64,000 nucleotides of DNA from Treponema sp. UBA1793 (GTDB lineage Bacteria > Spirochaetota > Spirochaetia > Treponematales > Treponemataceae), in contig DCFX01000088.1 of NCBI GenBank assembly GCA_002314445.1, positions 8,923 through 72,922 on the forward strand. Direction: 5' to 3'. The notes beneath the pieces are model-generated. The model worked only from the letters and a program-made list of their open reading frames with translations, was not told the origin of the DNA and ran no database searches. Both the position numbers and the translations under genes were made by a program. Below are positions 34,562 through 42,846 of this stretch, in pieces. How positions within the stretch are numbered: the stretch's first letter is position 1; each line of letters starts with the position of its first letter.

Positions 34562-37468
34562 TTATTCAGCTTTCGTCTTCTTTTTCTCAGTTTTTACCGC
34601 CTGTGTTTTTCCCTTTCTGGCAGATTTATCCAGTAAACCGGCCGGGAATGCAAGCCTTATGACATCTTCTGCACGTGCAACAGGTACAAATTTGATTCCG
34701 GCTTTTACATGAGCCGGAATATCCTCAAGGTCACGAACATTTGCTTTCGGAATAAGAATCGTCTTTATGCCGTTGCGGCGGGCTGCAACAGTTTTTTCCC
34801 GGAGTCCGCCGATGGGAAGTACCTGGCCGGTGAGGGAAAGTTCACCTGTCATAGCAAGGTTCGGTTTTATAGTCGTACCGGTAAGCAGCGACATGAATGT
34901 AGTCGCCATCGTGACGCCTGCTGAAGGACCGTCCTTCTTTACGGCACCTTCCGGTATGTGGAGGTGTATCGTATTTTTCTCGAACCAGTCCTCATTTTTT
35001 ATCTGTTTTAACAGAACCTGTTCTTTTACCCAGTTCATCGCTATCTGAGCCGATTCCTTCATAACATCGCCCATTTGCCCGGTCAGCTGGAGTCCGCCCT
35101 TTCCGCTCGGATATGAAATACTTTCGATGAGCAGCGTATCGCCGCCCATACTTGTCCATGCAAGTCCTATTGCTGTTCCAGGCACAGAAGCTTTTTTTAT
35201 TTCACTTTCGTCGAAGACCGGCTTTCCCAGATATTTTTTCAGATCTTTCACATCGACCGTATATTTTTTTTCTTTATCCACAAAATCGGCTGCCACAACT
35301 TTCGATGCATCGTTTTTTATCCGGAAAAGCTTGTCTATCTCTTCCTGCGTAAGATTCTTTTCTTTTTTCACAAGCAAATCGATATCTTCCTGTGAAAGTT
35401 TCCATCGGGAACCCACAAGTCTGTCGATTTCGTCCTGCGTCAACTCCCTGTTTGCCTTTACCAGTTTGTCAATTTCCGACTGCGTAAGAATCCTGGAACC
35501 CTTCTCTTTTTCGGCTGCAAGCTCGGAATCCCTTGATTTTTTTGCCTTTGCAGAGGCGGAGGAAGCTTTCTTTTCCGCTTCCTGCATGAGTTCCGTAACA
35601 ATCTTCCGGTGGATTTTGTCGACACATTTTTCGTAATTGCGGACACCTGATTCCCGCGCGTATTCCTCCGCAATCATAAGGAGCGCAGATTTTGTATACT
35701 GCACCTGATTTTTACGGAGACCGTTTTTCTCAAGATTTTTGGGAATAAGATACCGTTTTGCAATCTCTATCTTTTCCTGATCTATGTATCCGGGAAGCTG
35801 AATGATTTCGGCACGGTCTAGCAGCGGTTCCGGGATGGAGTCGAGCGTATTGGCCGTAAGAATGAAGAAGATGTCCGAAATATCGAACGGGAGATCGAGA
35901 TAATTATCGCGGAATGCAACATTCTGTTCCGGATCAAGCACTTCGAGGAGAGCGCTTGCAGGATCACCCTGATAGCTCTGCCCCATCTTGTCTATTTCGT
36001 CTATCATAAATACGGGCGCACGCGTCTTTGTGATTTTAAGTCCCTGAATAATTTTTCCCGGGAGCGCACCGATATACGTGCGGCGGTGCCCCTTTATTTC
36101 GGCCTCGTCTCGGAGCCCTCCGACGGAAAAGCGGAAGAACGGTTTGTTCATTGCAGCGGCAATCGAATGCCCGACGCTCGTCTTTCCCACACCGGGAGGA
36201 CCTACAAGAAGGAGTATGGACCCTTTTGCATCCTGTTTGAGTTTACGGACAGAAAGGAATTCCATGATGCGCTTTTTAACGTCTTCGAGCCCGAAATGAT
36301 CGTGTTCAAGTATTTTTTTTGCAGCATCAAGGCTGTAGTTTTCTTTCGGCTTGTCGTTCCACGGCAGCTGCGTCACGAGCTCCAGAAAATTCCTGGTACC
36401 GATATACTCTGCGGAATTCGGATCCATAATGTTGAATTTTTCAAGCTCGTCGCCGACAGTTTCCTTTATTTCGCCTTCAAAGTGAAACTCGTCTATCTTT
36501 TTCTTGAATTTAAGATAGTCGGATTCGTTTCCTTCCGCATCGGTGCCGAGTTCTTCCTGTATTGATTTCATCTCTTCCCGCAGGAAATACTCACGCTGAT
36601 TTTTTTCCACCTTTTCATTAAGCTCATTCTGAATCTTTTTCTGAACACGCAGCAGTTCCTGTTCCTTTTTGATATATACAAGAACCTGTTCCATGCGCTG
36701 CCGGACGTTGAGCATTTCAAGAACTTTCTGCTGTTCGTCTTTATCAATATTGAGGATAGAAGCAATAAAATCGGCAATTTTTCCGGGATGGTCGATATTT
36801 ACCATATTAAGGCGCATTTCTTCGGAAAAAAGCGGATTGTTCTCCGACACTTCCTTCATTTCGCTGATGAGCGCGCGGGTAAGGGCCTTAACTTCAAATG
36901 TATCATCTTCTTCGTCGTCAAGGTATTCGACCGCGGCAGCTACAGGGGATGTAGAATGAAGCGCTTTGCGGATACGGAAACGCTTTAAAGTCGATATGAA
37001 TACATTCAGTCCGCCGTCAGGCAGATTGATCTTTTTTATTATGCGCGCAACAGTCCCTACTTCATGCAGATCATTGATTGACGGATTTTCAGCGTCATTT
37101 TTAAGCATACAGATTCCGATATATCCGTCACCGGAATACGCTTCGTCAATGACCTTCGTATCTTCGGGGGAGTTTATCATGAGAGGTGTAAAAATGCCCG
37201 GAAATATAGGCCGTCCCTGCAGCGGGATAAGCAGCAGTTTTACAGGCAGCGACTGATCTGCAGGGAGAATTTCCCTGCTTGAGCCCGTGCCGGTACTGTC
37301 CGGAGTCTTTCCGGTCTTAGAAGTTGGGTTTTCCAAAGCTGATTCCTGCTCTTTTGAACCGGCATCGGCTTCATCCTGAGTAAACTGTATGATAGAATCT
37401 GCGTCCGTGCTTTCGCCGCCGGACGGATTTTTTGTATCGTCAATAATATCAGTATTTTTCTTAGCCAT
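34562..37468 (-). CDS. lon: Lon protease with FliM-like repeat insert
   Basis: ATP-dependent cytosolic protease, 968 residues against about 780 in E. coli. N-terminal substrate domain (from about 75), coiled middle, AAA+ with Walker A GPPGVGKT near 415 and Walker B VFMIDEIDK, and a C-terminal protease domain with Ser in DGPSAGV and Lys in REKTVAA. Extra material: an acidic first 65 residues, and an insert between AAA lid and protease domain with a Lys/Ala-rich helix and four repeats LTQSEIDKLV, LTQDEIDRLV, LSQEDIDLLV, LTQEEIDKLF at residues 661, 676, 691 and 706 (bases 35488-35323). ATG at 37468 is preferred over an upstream TTG (37504); the promoter predicts a leaderless message. Confidence 0.95.
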   Translation of the reverse strand: MAKKNTDIIDDTKNPSGGESTDADSIIQFTQDEADAGSKEQESALENPTSKTGKTPDSTGTGSSREILPADQSLPVKLLLIPLQGRPIFPGIFTPLMINSPEDTKVIDEAYSGDGYIGICMLKNDAENPSINDLHEVGTVARIIKKINLPDGGLNVFISTLKRFRIRKALHSTSPVAAAVEYLDDEEDDTFEVKALTRALISEMKEVSENNPLFSEEMRLNMVNIDHPGKIADFIASILNIDKDEQQKVLEMLNVRQRMEQVLVYIKKEQELLRVQKKIQNELNEKVEKNQREYFLREEMKSIQEELGTDAEGNESDYLKFKKKIDEFHFEGEIKETVGDELEKFNIMDPNSAEYIGTRNFLELVTQLPWNDKPKENYSLDAAKKILEHDHFGLEDVKKRIMEFLSVRKLKQDAKGSILLLVGPPGVGKTSVGHSIAAAMNKPFFRFSVGGLRDEAEIKGHRRTYIGALPGKIIQGLKITKTRAPVFMIDEIDKMGQSYQGDPASALLEVLDPEQNVAFRDNYLDLPFDISDIFFILTANTLDSIPEPLLDRAEIIQLPGYIDQEKIEIAKRYLIPKNLEKNGLRKNQVQYTKSALLMIAEEYARESGVRNYEKCVDKIHRKIVTELMQEAEKKASSASAKAKKSRDSELAAEKEKGSRILTQSEIDKLVKANRELTQDEIDRLVGSRWKLSQEDIDLLVKKEKNLTQEEIDKLFRIKNDASKVVAADFVDKEKKYTVDVKDLKKYLGKPVFDESEIKKASVPGTAIGLAWTSMGGDTLLIESISYPSGKGGLQLTGQMGDVMKESAQIAMNWVKEQVLLKQIKNEDWFEKNTIHLHIPEGAVKKDGPSAGVTMATTFMSLLTGTTIKPNLAMTGELSLTGQVLPIGGLREKTVAARRNGIKTILIPKANVRDLEDIPAHVKAGIKFVPVARAEDVIRLAFPAGLLDKSARKGKTQAVKTEKKKTKAE

Positions 37469-37474
37469 ACTATA

Positions 37475-37504
37475 AATATACTCTCTAAATGTGAAATAAG
37501 GCAA
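37475..37504 (-). promoter_or_regulatory. Leaderless promoter of lon
   Basis: Minus strand TTGCCT (37504-37499), 18-base spacer, TATATT (37480-37475), six bases to ATG at 37468. No Shine-Dalgarno. Confidence 0.6.
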
Positions 37505-37519
37505 GGTCAGGAAAGTATT

Positions 37520-39142
37520 TTACTGCTTTCCCGGCACAAGGTTTGCAGAAATAAATAATTCATCCTGATACCAGTCAAGCAGCAGCGAAAAAATTTCGTC
37601 TTTGTATCCGGCACACGATGCTTTTATTTTCCATACAGTTCCGGAAATCATATCGTCCTGCCCCATATCGGAAAGAGGACGCCATGAACCGTTATATAAA
37701 ACGGAAAAAACGGCTTTTCCCGTAATATCATCTCCGGTTGCTGCGTCGTACGCATGAGGTTTTACCGTAAGCGGACGGCGGGCGCCCTTCAGAAAATCAC
37801 ACTGAATGAGCTGCTTTCCGCCTGTTACTGCAAACGATTTCCACCATACGTACGGGCCGACGACTACTTTTATGCGGTAATTGCCGGGCTTGAGAAAAAC
37901 CGTTTTTATTGTATATGCGCGAACCTTTGCCGCAGGGCGCGAAACGGAAACATCCCCGGTCTTTTTTTCAGACTGTTCCTCAAACACCCTGCGCGAGCCG
38001 GGAACTTCAGGAATATCGCTGCCGTCATTCTCAAAGAAAAAAGCCCTTACGGGAAGATCGGAACCTTCCAGCGCCGAAGAAGGCATTTCCATCTGTACGT
38101 CGACGGGGCTGAACAAACTGCGCAAAATGGTCCGGTGAATGAAACCGCTGTACCACAGCCACAACAGACAGGCAGCAGATGCCGCTGCGATGACAACGGC
38201 ACGGCGTATTTTCAGCTTCATCAAATCCTTCTGCGTAAATTTGGAAAACGTAATCGGTTTAGGCGAAATAACGGACTTTGCAAGCTGTACCCGTATCTCG
38301 TGGATATCGTAATGTTTCAAATATTTTTGAACGATTTTTATAACTGGCTCGACGGACTGAAACCTGCGCCGGGGATTCGGCTGCATCATTTTTTTTATAA
38401 GGCGGCAGACAGAAACAGGGATTGACTTGTCGATAGTTCTCGGCGGTATATACTTTCCCTTTCTGATCAGGTTAAGTGTTTCAATCGACAGGCTGCCGGG
38501 ATACGGTTTTGCGCCTGTCACCATTTCATACAGCATGACGCCGAGCGCATAAATATCGGCACGCTGATCAACTTTGCTGCTGTTCTCATACTGTTCCGGA
38601 GGCATATACGCGGGCGTTCCAAGCGCGATCCCTGACTGGGTAAGAGACGGTCCGCTTTCTTCCTTTTCTTTTTCGCCTGCAATTCCGAAGTCTGCAAGTT
38701 TTATTTCTGCCCGTTTTGAAATGAGTATGTTGCCGGGTTTTATGTCACGATGAATAATTCCCTTATTGTGCGCACATTTCAACGCATAGCACGCATCCTG
38801 TACGACAAGAAGCGCAAGTTCCGGCGGCAGTATAATTTCACGTACAATGAGCTTGTCGAGCGCCATACCGTCGACAAGCTCTTCCACCATGTACCGGTAG
38901 CCGCCCTCGGTAAAATAATCGAACAGATGCACGATGTACGGGCTCTGCAGGTCGAGCAGAATCTGTGCTTCCCTTTTGAACCGCTCAGCATTTGCATTAT
39001 TTCCCCGGGCTGTCATTTTTTTTATAACGACATACCGCTTTAACGAGGGATGCAGCGCTTTATAGACAACACCCATACCGCCGTGCGCTATCACTTCGAT
39101 AATTTTATACTTGCCGATCATCGGCGGAAAACTTTCACCCAT
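37520..39142 (-). CDS. Membrane serine/threonine protein kinase
   Basis: 540 residues. Hanks-type kinase domain about 10-275: glycine loop AHGGMGVVYKA, catalytic Lys in VVIKKM, HRDIKPGNIL, LADFGIAG, activation segment GTPAYMPPEQY. A single membrane span near 317-335 (AVVIAAASAACLLWLW) then about 200 residues outside the membrane, beta-rich with GNYRIKVVVGPYVWWK, of no recognised family. This is the PknB-type layout: outside sensor, inside kinase. AGGGGA lies four bases before ATG. It is third in a row FHA protein, metallophosphatase, kinase, with gaps of 15 and 18 bases, so a phosphorylation module. Confidence 0.93.
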   Translation of the reverse strand: MGESFPPMIGKYKIIEVIAHGGMGVVYKALHPSLKRYVVIKKMTARGNNANAERFKREAQILLDLQSPYIVHLFDYFTEGGYRYMVEELVDGMALDKLIVREIILPPELALLVVQDACYALKCAHNKGIIHRDIKPGNILISKRAEIKLADFGIAGEKEKEESGPSLTQSGIALGTPAYMPPEQYENSSKVDQRADIYALGVMLYEMVTGAKPYPGSLSIETLNLIRKGKYIPPRTIDKSIPVSVCRLIKKMMQPNPRRRFQSVEPVIKIVQKYLKHYDIHEIRVQLAKSVISPKPITFSKFTQKDLMKLKIRRAVVIAAASAACLLWLWYSGFIHRTILRSLFSPVDVQMEMPSSALEGSDLPVRAFFFENDGSDIPEVPGSRRVFEEQSEKKTGDVSVSRPAAKVRAYTIKTVFLKPGNYRIKVVVGPYVWWKSFAVTGGKQLIQCDFLKGARRPLTVKPHAYDAATGDDITGKAVFSVLYNGSWRPLSDMGQDDMISGTVWKIKASCAGYKDEIFSLLLDWYQDELFISANLVPGKQ

Positions 39143-39160
39143 ACTTCCCCTTACCTCACC

Positions 39161-40189
39161 CTATATTACCGATACTATATCACTGTCGGGATTAAACACC
39201 GTACCGGGTGACACAAGCGCCACATTCTGCATCTCCGTGTTATGAAACTGAATGAACCGCCCGTCCTGCCGGAGCGCATACTTCCCCGGTACAGGTCTGT
39301 GGCCTGCCAGATATACGGAATGCTCAGCCGCGTCTTTTCCCAGCAGGTCTTCCATCACGGCCTTTACACTCCCCTGTTTTGCGCCGTCGTTTTCCGTCCA
39401 CGTAAGCCCTGCAACAACTTCCGCGCTGTTCCGGGCATTAACGAGTTCAGTCCTCGTAAAACCGCGCCTCGGTTCCGCGTGAGAAATGACACAGCCGGGG
39501 AACACTGCAACAAGCGGCAGCAGGTTCTCGCAGCATGAAATTACGTGAAGCACGTCGTCGCCGTAGACCTGGTACATAAACTTCATGACCATTTCCCCTT
39601 CGTCCGCAAATTTACAGAACGGAAAATCGCCGCCGCCCCGCTTATCCATAATATTTTCGTGATTTCCCTTGAGAAAATGGAATGTTGATGAAAAACGGCA
39701 TTTGCACACCATGAGAAGTTCAAGCAGCGTAAGGCCTTCTTCCATTTCTTCACGCATCGCCTTCCCGTCGTAAATACCTTCGTTGAAGTCTTTCCACGCT
39801 TCAAGCCAGCGGTCTCTTGCACGAAGCTCCGCGTGAAGTGCATCTCCCACGCACACGATGCGGACTGCTCCCATTTCCAGCGCTTCAAGCACGGACTTTC
39901 CCTCAAGGACTTTGTCCAGAAAACCTGAGGGAGGCACAAAATCAAGTATGTTGCGGAGAAAGAACACGCGCGCATGCAGGTCGGGAACGACTACAAGCGG
40001 CAGTGCAGGCAGCCTTGTAAAGTCGAGCACACCGCCGGGTTTCCCGTTCTCTGCAGGTGGACGATACGATTCATCTTCTGCTTCCAGCACGGAAGCAGTG
40101 CGGTCTGCCGTTTTAAAAAACTCGTCATGATCAGGCAGACGGGGAACGGCGCACAGCGCATGTATCTTTTCGTAAAATAAATCGCTCAA
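39161..40189 (-). CDS. Calcineurin-like metallophosphoesterase
   Basis: 342 residues with the metallophosphatase motifs in order: PDLHAR near 63 (GDxHG equivalent with Pro for the first Gly), GDALHAE near 117, GNHE near 170, ISHAEP near 233 and GHRPV near 295. Between a kinase gene and an FHA gene, protein phosphatase activity on phospho-Ser/Thr is the natural guess; nucleotide or lipid phosphoester substrates are not excluded. Start is TTG (40187-40189) with AGCAGG six bases upstream and 15 bases after the FHA gene stop; no in-frame ATG gives a full-length domain. Confidence 0.82.
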   Translation of the reverse strand: MSDLFYEKIHALCAVPRLPDHDEFFKTADRTASVLEAEDESYRPPAENGKPGGVLDFTRLPALPLVVVPDLHARVFFLRNILDFVPPSGFLDKVLEGKSVLEALEMGAVRIVCVGDALHAELRARDRWLEAWKDFNEGIYDGKAMREEMEEGLTLLELLMVCKCRFSSTFHFLKGNHENIMDKRGGGDFPFCKFADEGEMVMKFMYQVYGDDVLHVISCCENLLPLVAVFPGCVISHAEPRRGFTRTELVNARNSAEVVAGLTWTENDGAKQGSVKAVMEDLLGKDAAEHSVYLAGHRPVPGKYALRQDGRFIQFHNTEMQNVALVSPGTVFNPDSDIVSVI

Positions 40190-40204
40190 AAGCAGCCTGC
40201 TTGT

Positions 40205-40549
40205 TCAGGAGATAACAAGAGCCATCGTACCGATTGTAATTTTATCACCGGGATGAAGTTTTACATATTTATCGCGCGGAATCATCTGCCCGTTAAGGTA
40301 CGTACCATTCGTACTGTCGTGATCTTTTAAAAAATAGGCATCACGTATTTTCTGGATGACTGCATGATGACGGCTTGCAAGTTTGTTGTCGACTACAATA
40401 TCATTGTCACTTTCCCGCCCGATCGTTATCATTGTAACGAGCTGAATTCTTTTCTTGTTGAATACAAGATATGACGCAGGGTTATCTTCTGAAATCGCAT
40501 CAAGGTGGCGTCCGACAGGACTGTTTGTTGCTATCGTTGGATCTTCCAT
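40205..40549 (-). CDS. FHA-domain protein
   Basis: 114 residues, almost entirely a forkhead-associated domain that binds phosphothreonine peptides: GRESDNDIVVD near 44, SRHHAVI near 59, DSTNGTYLNG near 78 and the closing LHPGDKITIGTMALVI. The conserved Gly-Arg, Ser-x-x-His and Asn residues that contact phosphopeptide are all present. First gene of the FHA-phosphatase-kinase operon. No Shine-Dalgarno; TATACT (40562-40557 on the minus strand) is seven bases before ATG, so the operon message is predicted leaderless, though its -35 is poor. Confidence 0.92.
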   Translation of the reverse strand: MEDPTIATNSPVGRHLDAISEDNPASYLVFNKKRIQLVTMITIGRESDNDIVVDNKLASRHHAVIQKIRDAYFLKDHDSTNGTYLNGQMIPRDKYVKLHPGDKITIGTMALVIS

Positions 40550-40602
40550 AGTGCTCAGTATATACCTAAATACAAATATTTGCTATTTCTTCAGCTGTTT
40601 CT

Positions 40603-41748
40603 TCAGCTGTTTTTCCTTTTGGAAATCGACGGCATGACGAACGGGATCCCCTGTATGACAGGCAGATTCCGTTTTGCTATTCCGAAAAGAAGCTGCATCG
40701 TCTTTATGACGTTGTCGCGGGATTCAGCATCAAGTTTTGTAAGCGCGCTGATTATTCTGGCGGAACTGCGCAGCCAGTTACTCTCCAGTTCCGAATTAGT
40801 CCGCGCATCGGTTGCCTGCAGCACGCTGAAAAGCGTTTCGACAAATTTTGCACGTTCCTTTTCCTCCAATACCATAAACCATGTATTGAAAGTCCTGTGG
40901 AAACGTTCGCTGCCTTCGTCAAATCCCGGCAGCGACACAAAACCATTGTACGCCAGGTGCCACGAAAACGGATCGTGCTGCATAATTCCTGTCTGCTCGC
41001 TTTCAACAACGGTATACGCGCCTGCGTGAGAAAACAGCATACCGACGATTGAGAACTGCGGATAAAACGAATGCAGTTTCGGGATGACGGACTGAAACTC
41101 AGGGAGCGCAATCGCCTCGTCGCGGAAACCGGGGCCGTCGTTATTGTATATTTGTACTATCCGTTTTTTAAATTTCGGCTTTATCATCGCACCTGCATAG
41201 ACTGCAAGGTTGCCGCCCTTTGAATGACCGCCGACACGGAACTGCCGGTGAATCGCATTCACAGCTTCGGTAAGGTATTCGACAGCATCAGTCTGGGCAG
41301 GAACTGTCTGAAGAACACCCATGTTAAAATCTTCCTTCCATCCGACGATTGTATCGTCAGTGCCGCGGAATGCGGTAAATGCATATTTGTCGCCTGTCAG
41401 AAACGTCAGCGCGGAAAATTGTTCTTCTCTCTGCAGATCAAGTTTTGTCCTGTAACCGCACGCTTTGATTCTGCCGAACCGTTCAGACCGGCCTGCATCG
41501 ATGAGCAGCTGTACGGAAAGTTTGTTTATCATGGCACCTGTATCGGAACGGCGGGAAAAATCTTTCGACGCCTGAAATCGTTCTGCAAGTTCGGAAAGCG
41601 TGACCTGTTCCTTAAACCCTTCACCGAGCAGATCTCCCATGTCAAGATAGGAAATTTGACAAAGAATAAGTGCGTCAATGTCATTGAAAGGACAAAATGA
41701 AAGGGGAATGTCTCCGCGCCAGCCGATATAATCGATAATATTTGCCAT
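40603..41748 (-). CDS. DUF2974 family lipase-like alpha/beta-hydrolase
   Basis: 381 residues of the Mbeg1-like/DUF2974 group: N-terminal MANIIDYIGWRGDIPLSFCPFNDIDAL, FRGTDDTIVGWKEDFNM (the class-3 lipase-type oxyanion region), nucleophile elbow GGHSKGGNLAVYAG and a later FSIVGMLFSHA segment. No signal peptide or membrane segment, so probably cytoplasmic. The substrate is unknown. It ends 54 bases before the FHA gene on the same strand. The promoter places transcription start at the ATG, with no Shine-Dalgarno. Confidence 0.85.
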   Translation of the reverse strand: MANIIDYIGWRGDIPLSFCPFNDIDALILCQISYLDMGDLLGEGFKEQVTLSELAERFQASKDFSRRSDTGAMINKLSVQLLIDAGRSERFGRIKACGYRTKLDLQREEQFSALTFLTGDKYAFTAFRGTDDTIVGWKEDFNMGVLQTVPAQTDAVEYLTEAVNAIHRQFRVGGHSKGGNLAVYAGAMIKPKFKKRIVQIYNNDGPGFRDEAIALPEFQSVIPKLHSFYPQFSIVGMLFSHAGAYTVVESEQTGIMQHDPFSWHLAYNGFVSLPGFDEGSERFHRTFNTWFMVLEEKERAKFVETLFSVLQATDARTNSELESNWLRSSARIISALTKLDAESRDNVIKTMQLLFGIAKRNLPVIQGIPFVMPSISKRKNS

Positions 41749-41754
41749 ACTTTT

Positions 41755-41783
41755 TTTATATCAACTATGCAGTATAAAATCAA
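41755..41783 (-). promoter_or_regulatory. Leaderless promoter of the DUF2974 gene
   Basis: Minus strand TTGATT (41783-41778), 17-base spacer, TATAAA (41760-41755), six bases to ATG at 41748. Confidence 0.6.
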
Positions 41784-41879
41784 TCAGGAAAAAGACTCGA
41801 CTAATTATTGAAAAAATGTAACAATAGCTTATATATTTGATTATATTAAGGGAAAGAGTGTAATCAGAAGGAGCCGATT

Positions 41880-42578
41880 ATGGAGAATTACGATTCAATC
41901 AATTATCGTTCCGTAGAAAATGAAAAACGAAAATTTCTTTCACGTACATACGGATGGATGACTCTTGCGCTCGTTATCAGCGCAGCGAGTGCTTTTGTTA
42001 CGGCATCAAGTCCGACAATGGTACGTTTCCTTTTCGGAAACAGGGCAATAGGATTCTTTGTGCTTGCAATTGCTGAAATAGCGCTCGTATGGTGGCTGTC
42101 GGCTTCCATACGTTCCATTTCCACAGGAGCCGCATCTATTGCTTTTGTCGCCTACTCAATATTGAACGGCGTAACCTTGTCCTCAATATTTATAGTTTAT
42201 ACGGGGACTTCGATTATGTACACGTTCCTTGCCGCGGCGGGAATGTTCGGTTCAATGAGCCTCTTCGGAATGAGAACAAAACAGAATCTCAATTCCGCAG
42301 GACGATACCTTATAATGGCTGTCTGGGGTCTTATTATTGCGTCAATCATCAATCTCCTGCTCAGATCGACAGGGCTTGACTGGGCAATTTCGCTCATCAC
42401 TGTGGTTGTGTTTTCCGGCCTTACTGCGTATGACTCGCAGAGAATGCTTGCAGCTGCAGGATATGCAGACGGTTCTGAAACGTTCAAAAAGGCTTCCATC
42501 ATCGGAGCCCTTGAACTGTACCTTGATTTTATAAATATTTTCCTTTCCCTGCTGAGACTTTTCGGACGAAGAAATTAG
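41880..42578 (+). CDS. Bax inhibitor-1/YccA family membrane protein
   Basis: 232 residues, seven hydrophobic segments. BI-1 family features: FLSRTYGWMTLALVISAASAFV at the N-terminus, GVTLSSIFIVYTGTSIMYTFLAAAGMFGSMSLFG in the middle (given here as the span 100-135) and the C-terminal YDSQRM, ALELYLDFINIFLSLLRLFGRRN. Bacterial relatives act as pH-dependent calcium leak channels or, like YccA, interact with FtsH. AAGGAG is well placed before ATG; TTGAAA-N16-TATATA (41808-41835) is a plausible promoter. A strong terminator follows 43 bases after the stop. Confidence 0.9.
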   Translation: MENYDSINYRSVENEKRKFLSRTYGWMTLALVISAASAFVTASSPTMVRFLFGNRAIGFFVLAIAEIALVWWLSASIRSISTGAASIAFVAYSILNGVTLSSIFIVYTGTSIMYTFLAAAGMFGSMSLFGMRTKQNLNSAGRYLIMAVWGLIIASIINLLLRSTGLDWAISLITVVVFSGLTAYDSQRMLAAAGYADGSETFKKASIIGALELYLDFINIFLSLLRLFGRRN

Positions 42579-42620
42579 TATACTAATAATTGTTTTTTAA
42601 CAGAAATAAGGTATAATAAA

Positions 42621-42655
42621 AGCAGTAGCCCGTAAAAAGGCTTCTGCTTTTTTTA
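42621..42655 (+). terminator. Terminator of the BI-1 family gene
   Basis: AGCAGTAGCC (42621-42630) pairs with GGCTTCTGCT (42639-42648, one mismatch), followed by seven T. Confidence 0.85.
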
Positions 42656-42760
42656 TTCAAACAGGGTTTTTCTCCCTGTTCTCCGGGACGCATAAAGGGT
42701 ATAAAATCCCGGCTGCGGTACCAGTAAAAAACTCCATACTCCGCAGCATGAGGCGGTGGT
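42656..42760 (+). ncRNA. Structured leader region upstream of chemotaxis receptor
   Basis: Three consecutive hairpins: AACAGGG/CCCTGTT (about 42660-42681), CCGGGA/TCCCGG (42684-42713) and CTGCGG/CCGCAG (42714-42747). The second begins with GGGACGCATAAAGGG, which recalls the GGGACGCAAAGCC core of cyclic-di-GMP-I riboswitches, but the companion hairpin lacks the GAAA loop, so I do not call a riboswitch. Nothing coding is seen between here and the receptor gene at 42847. Confidence 0.35.
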
Positions 42761-42846
42761 GGTGAATGGCAGAATTCAGTAATGAATACATATTTACTAT
42801 TTATAAAAAGTTAAAGTTCAAAATTAGAACGTAAGAGGTACTATTT

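Noticed and set aside
42656..42760. Cyclic-di-GMP-I riboswitch call
   Set aside because: Only the GGGACGCA-AAG string matches; the GNRA loop and the partner segment GUAGGUAGC are not present, so it is kept as an unassigned structured leader.
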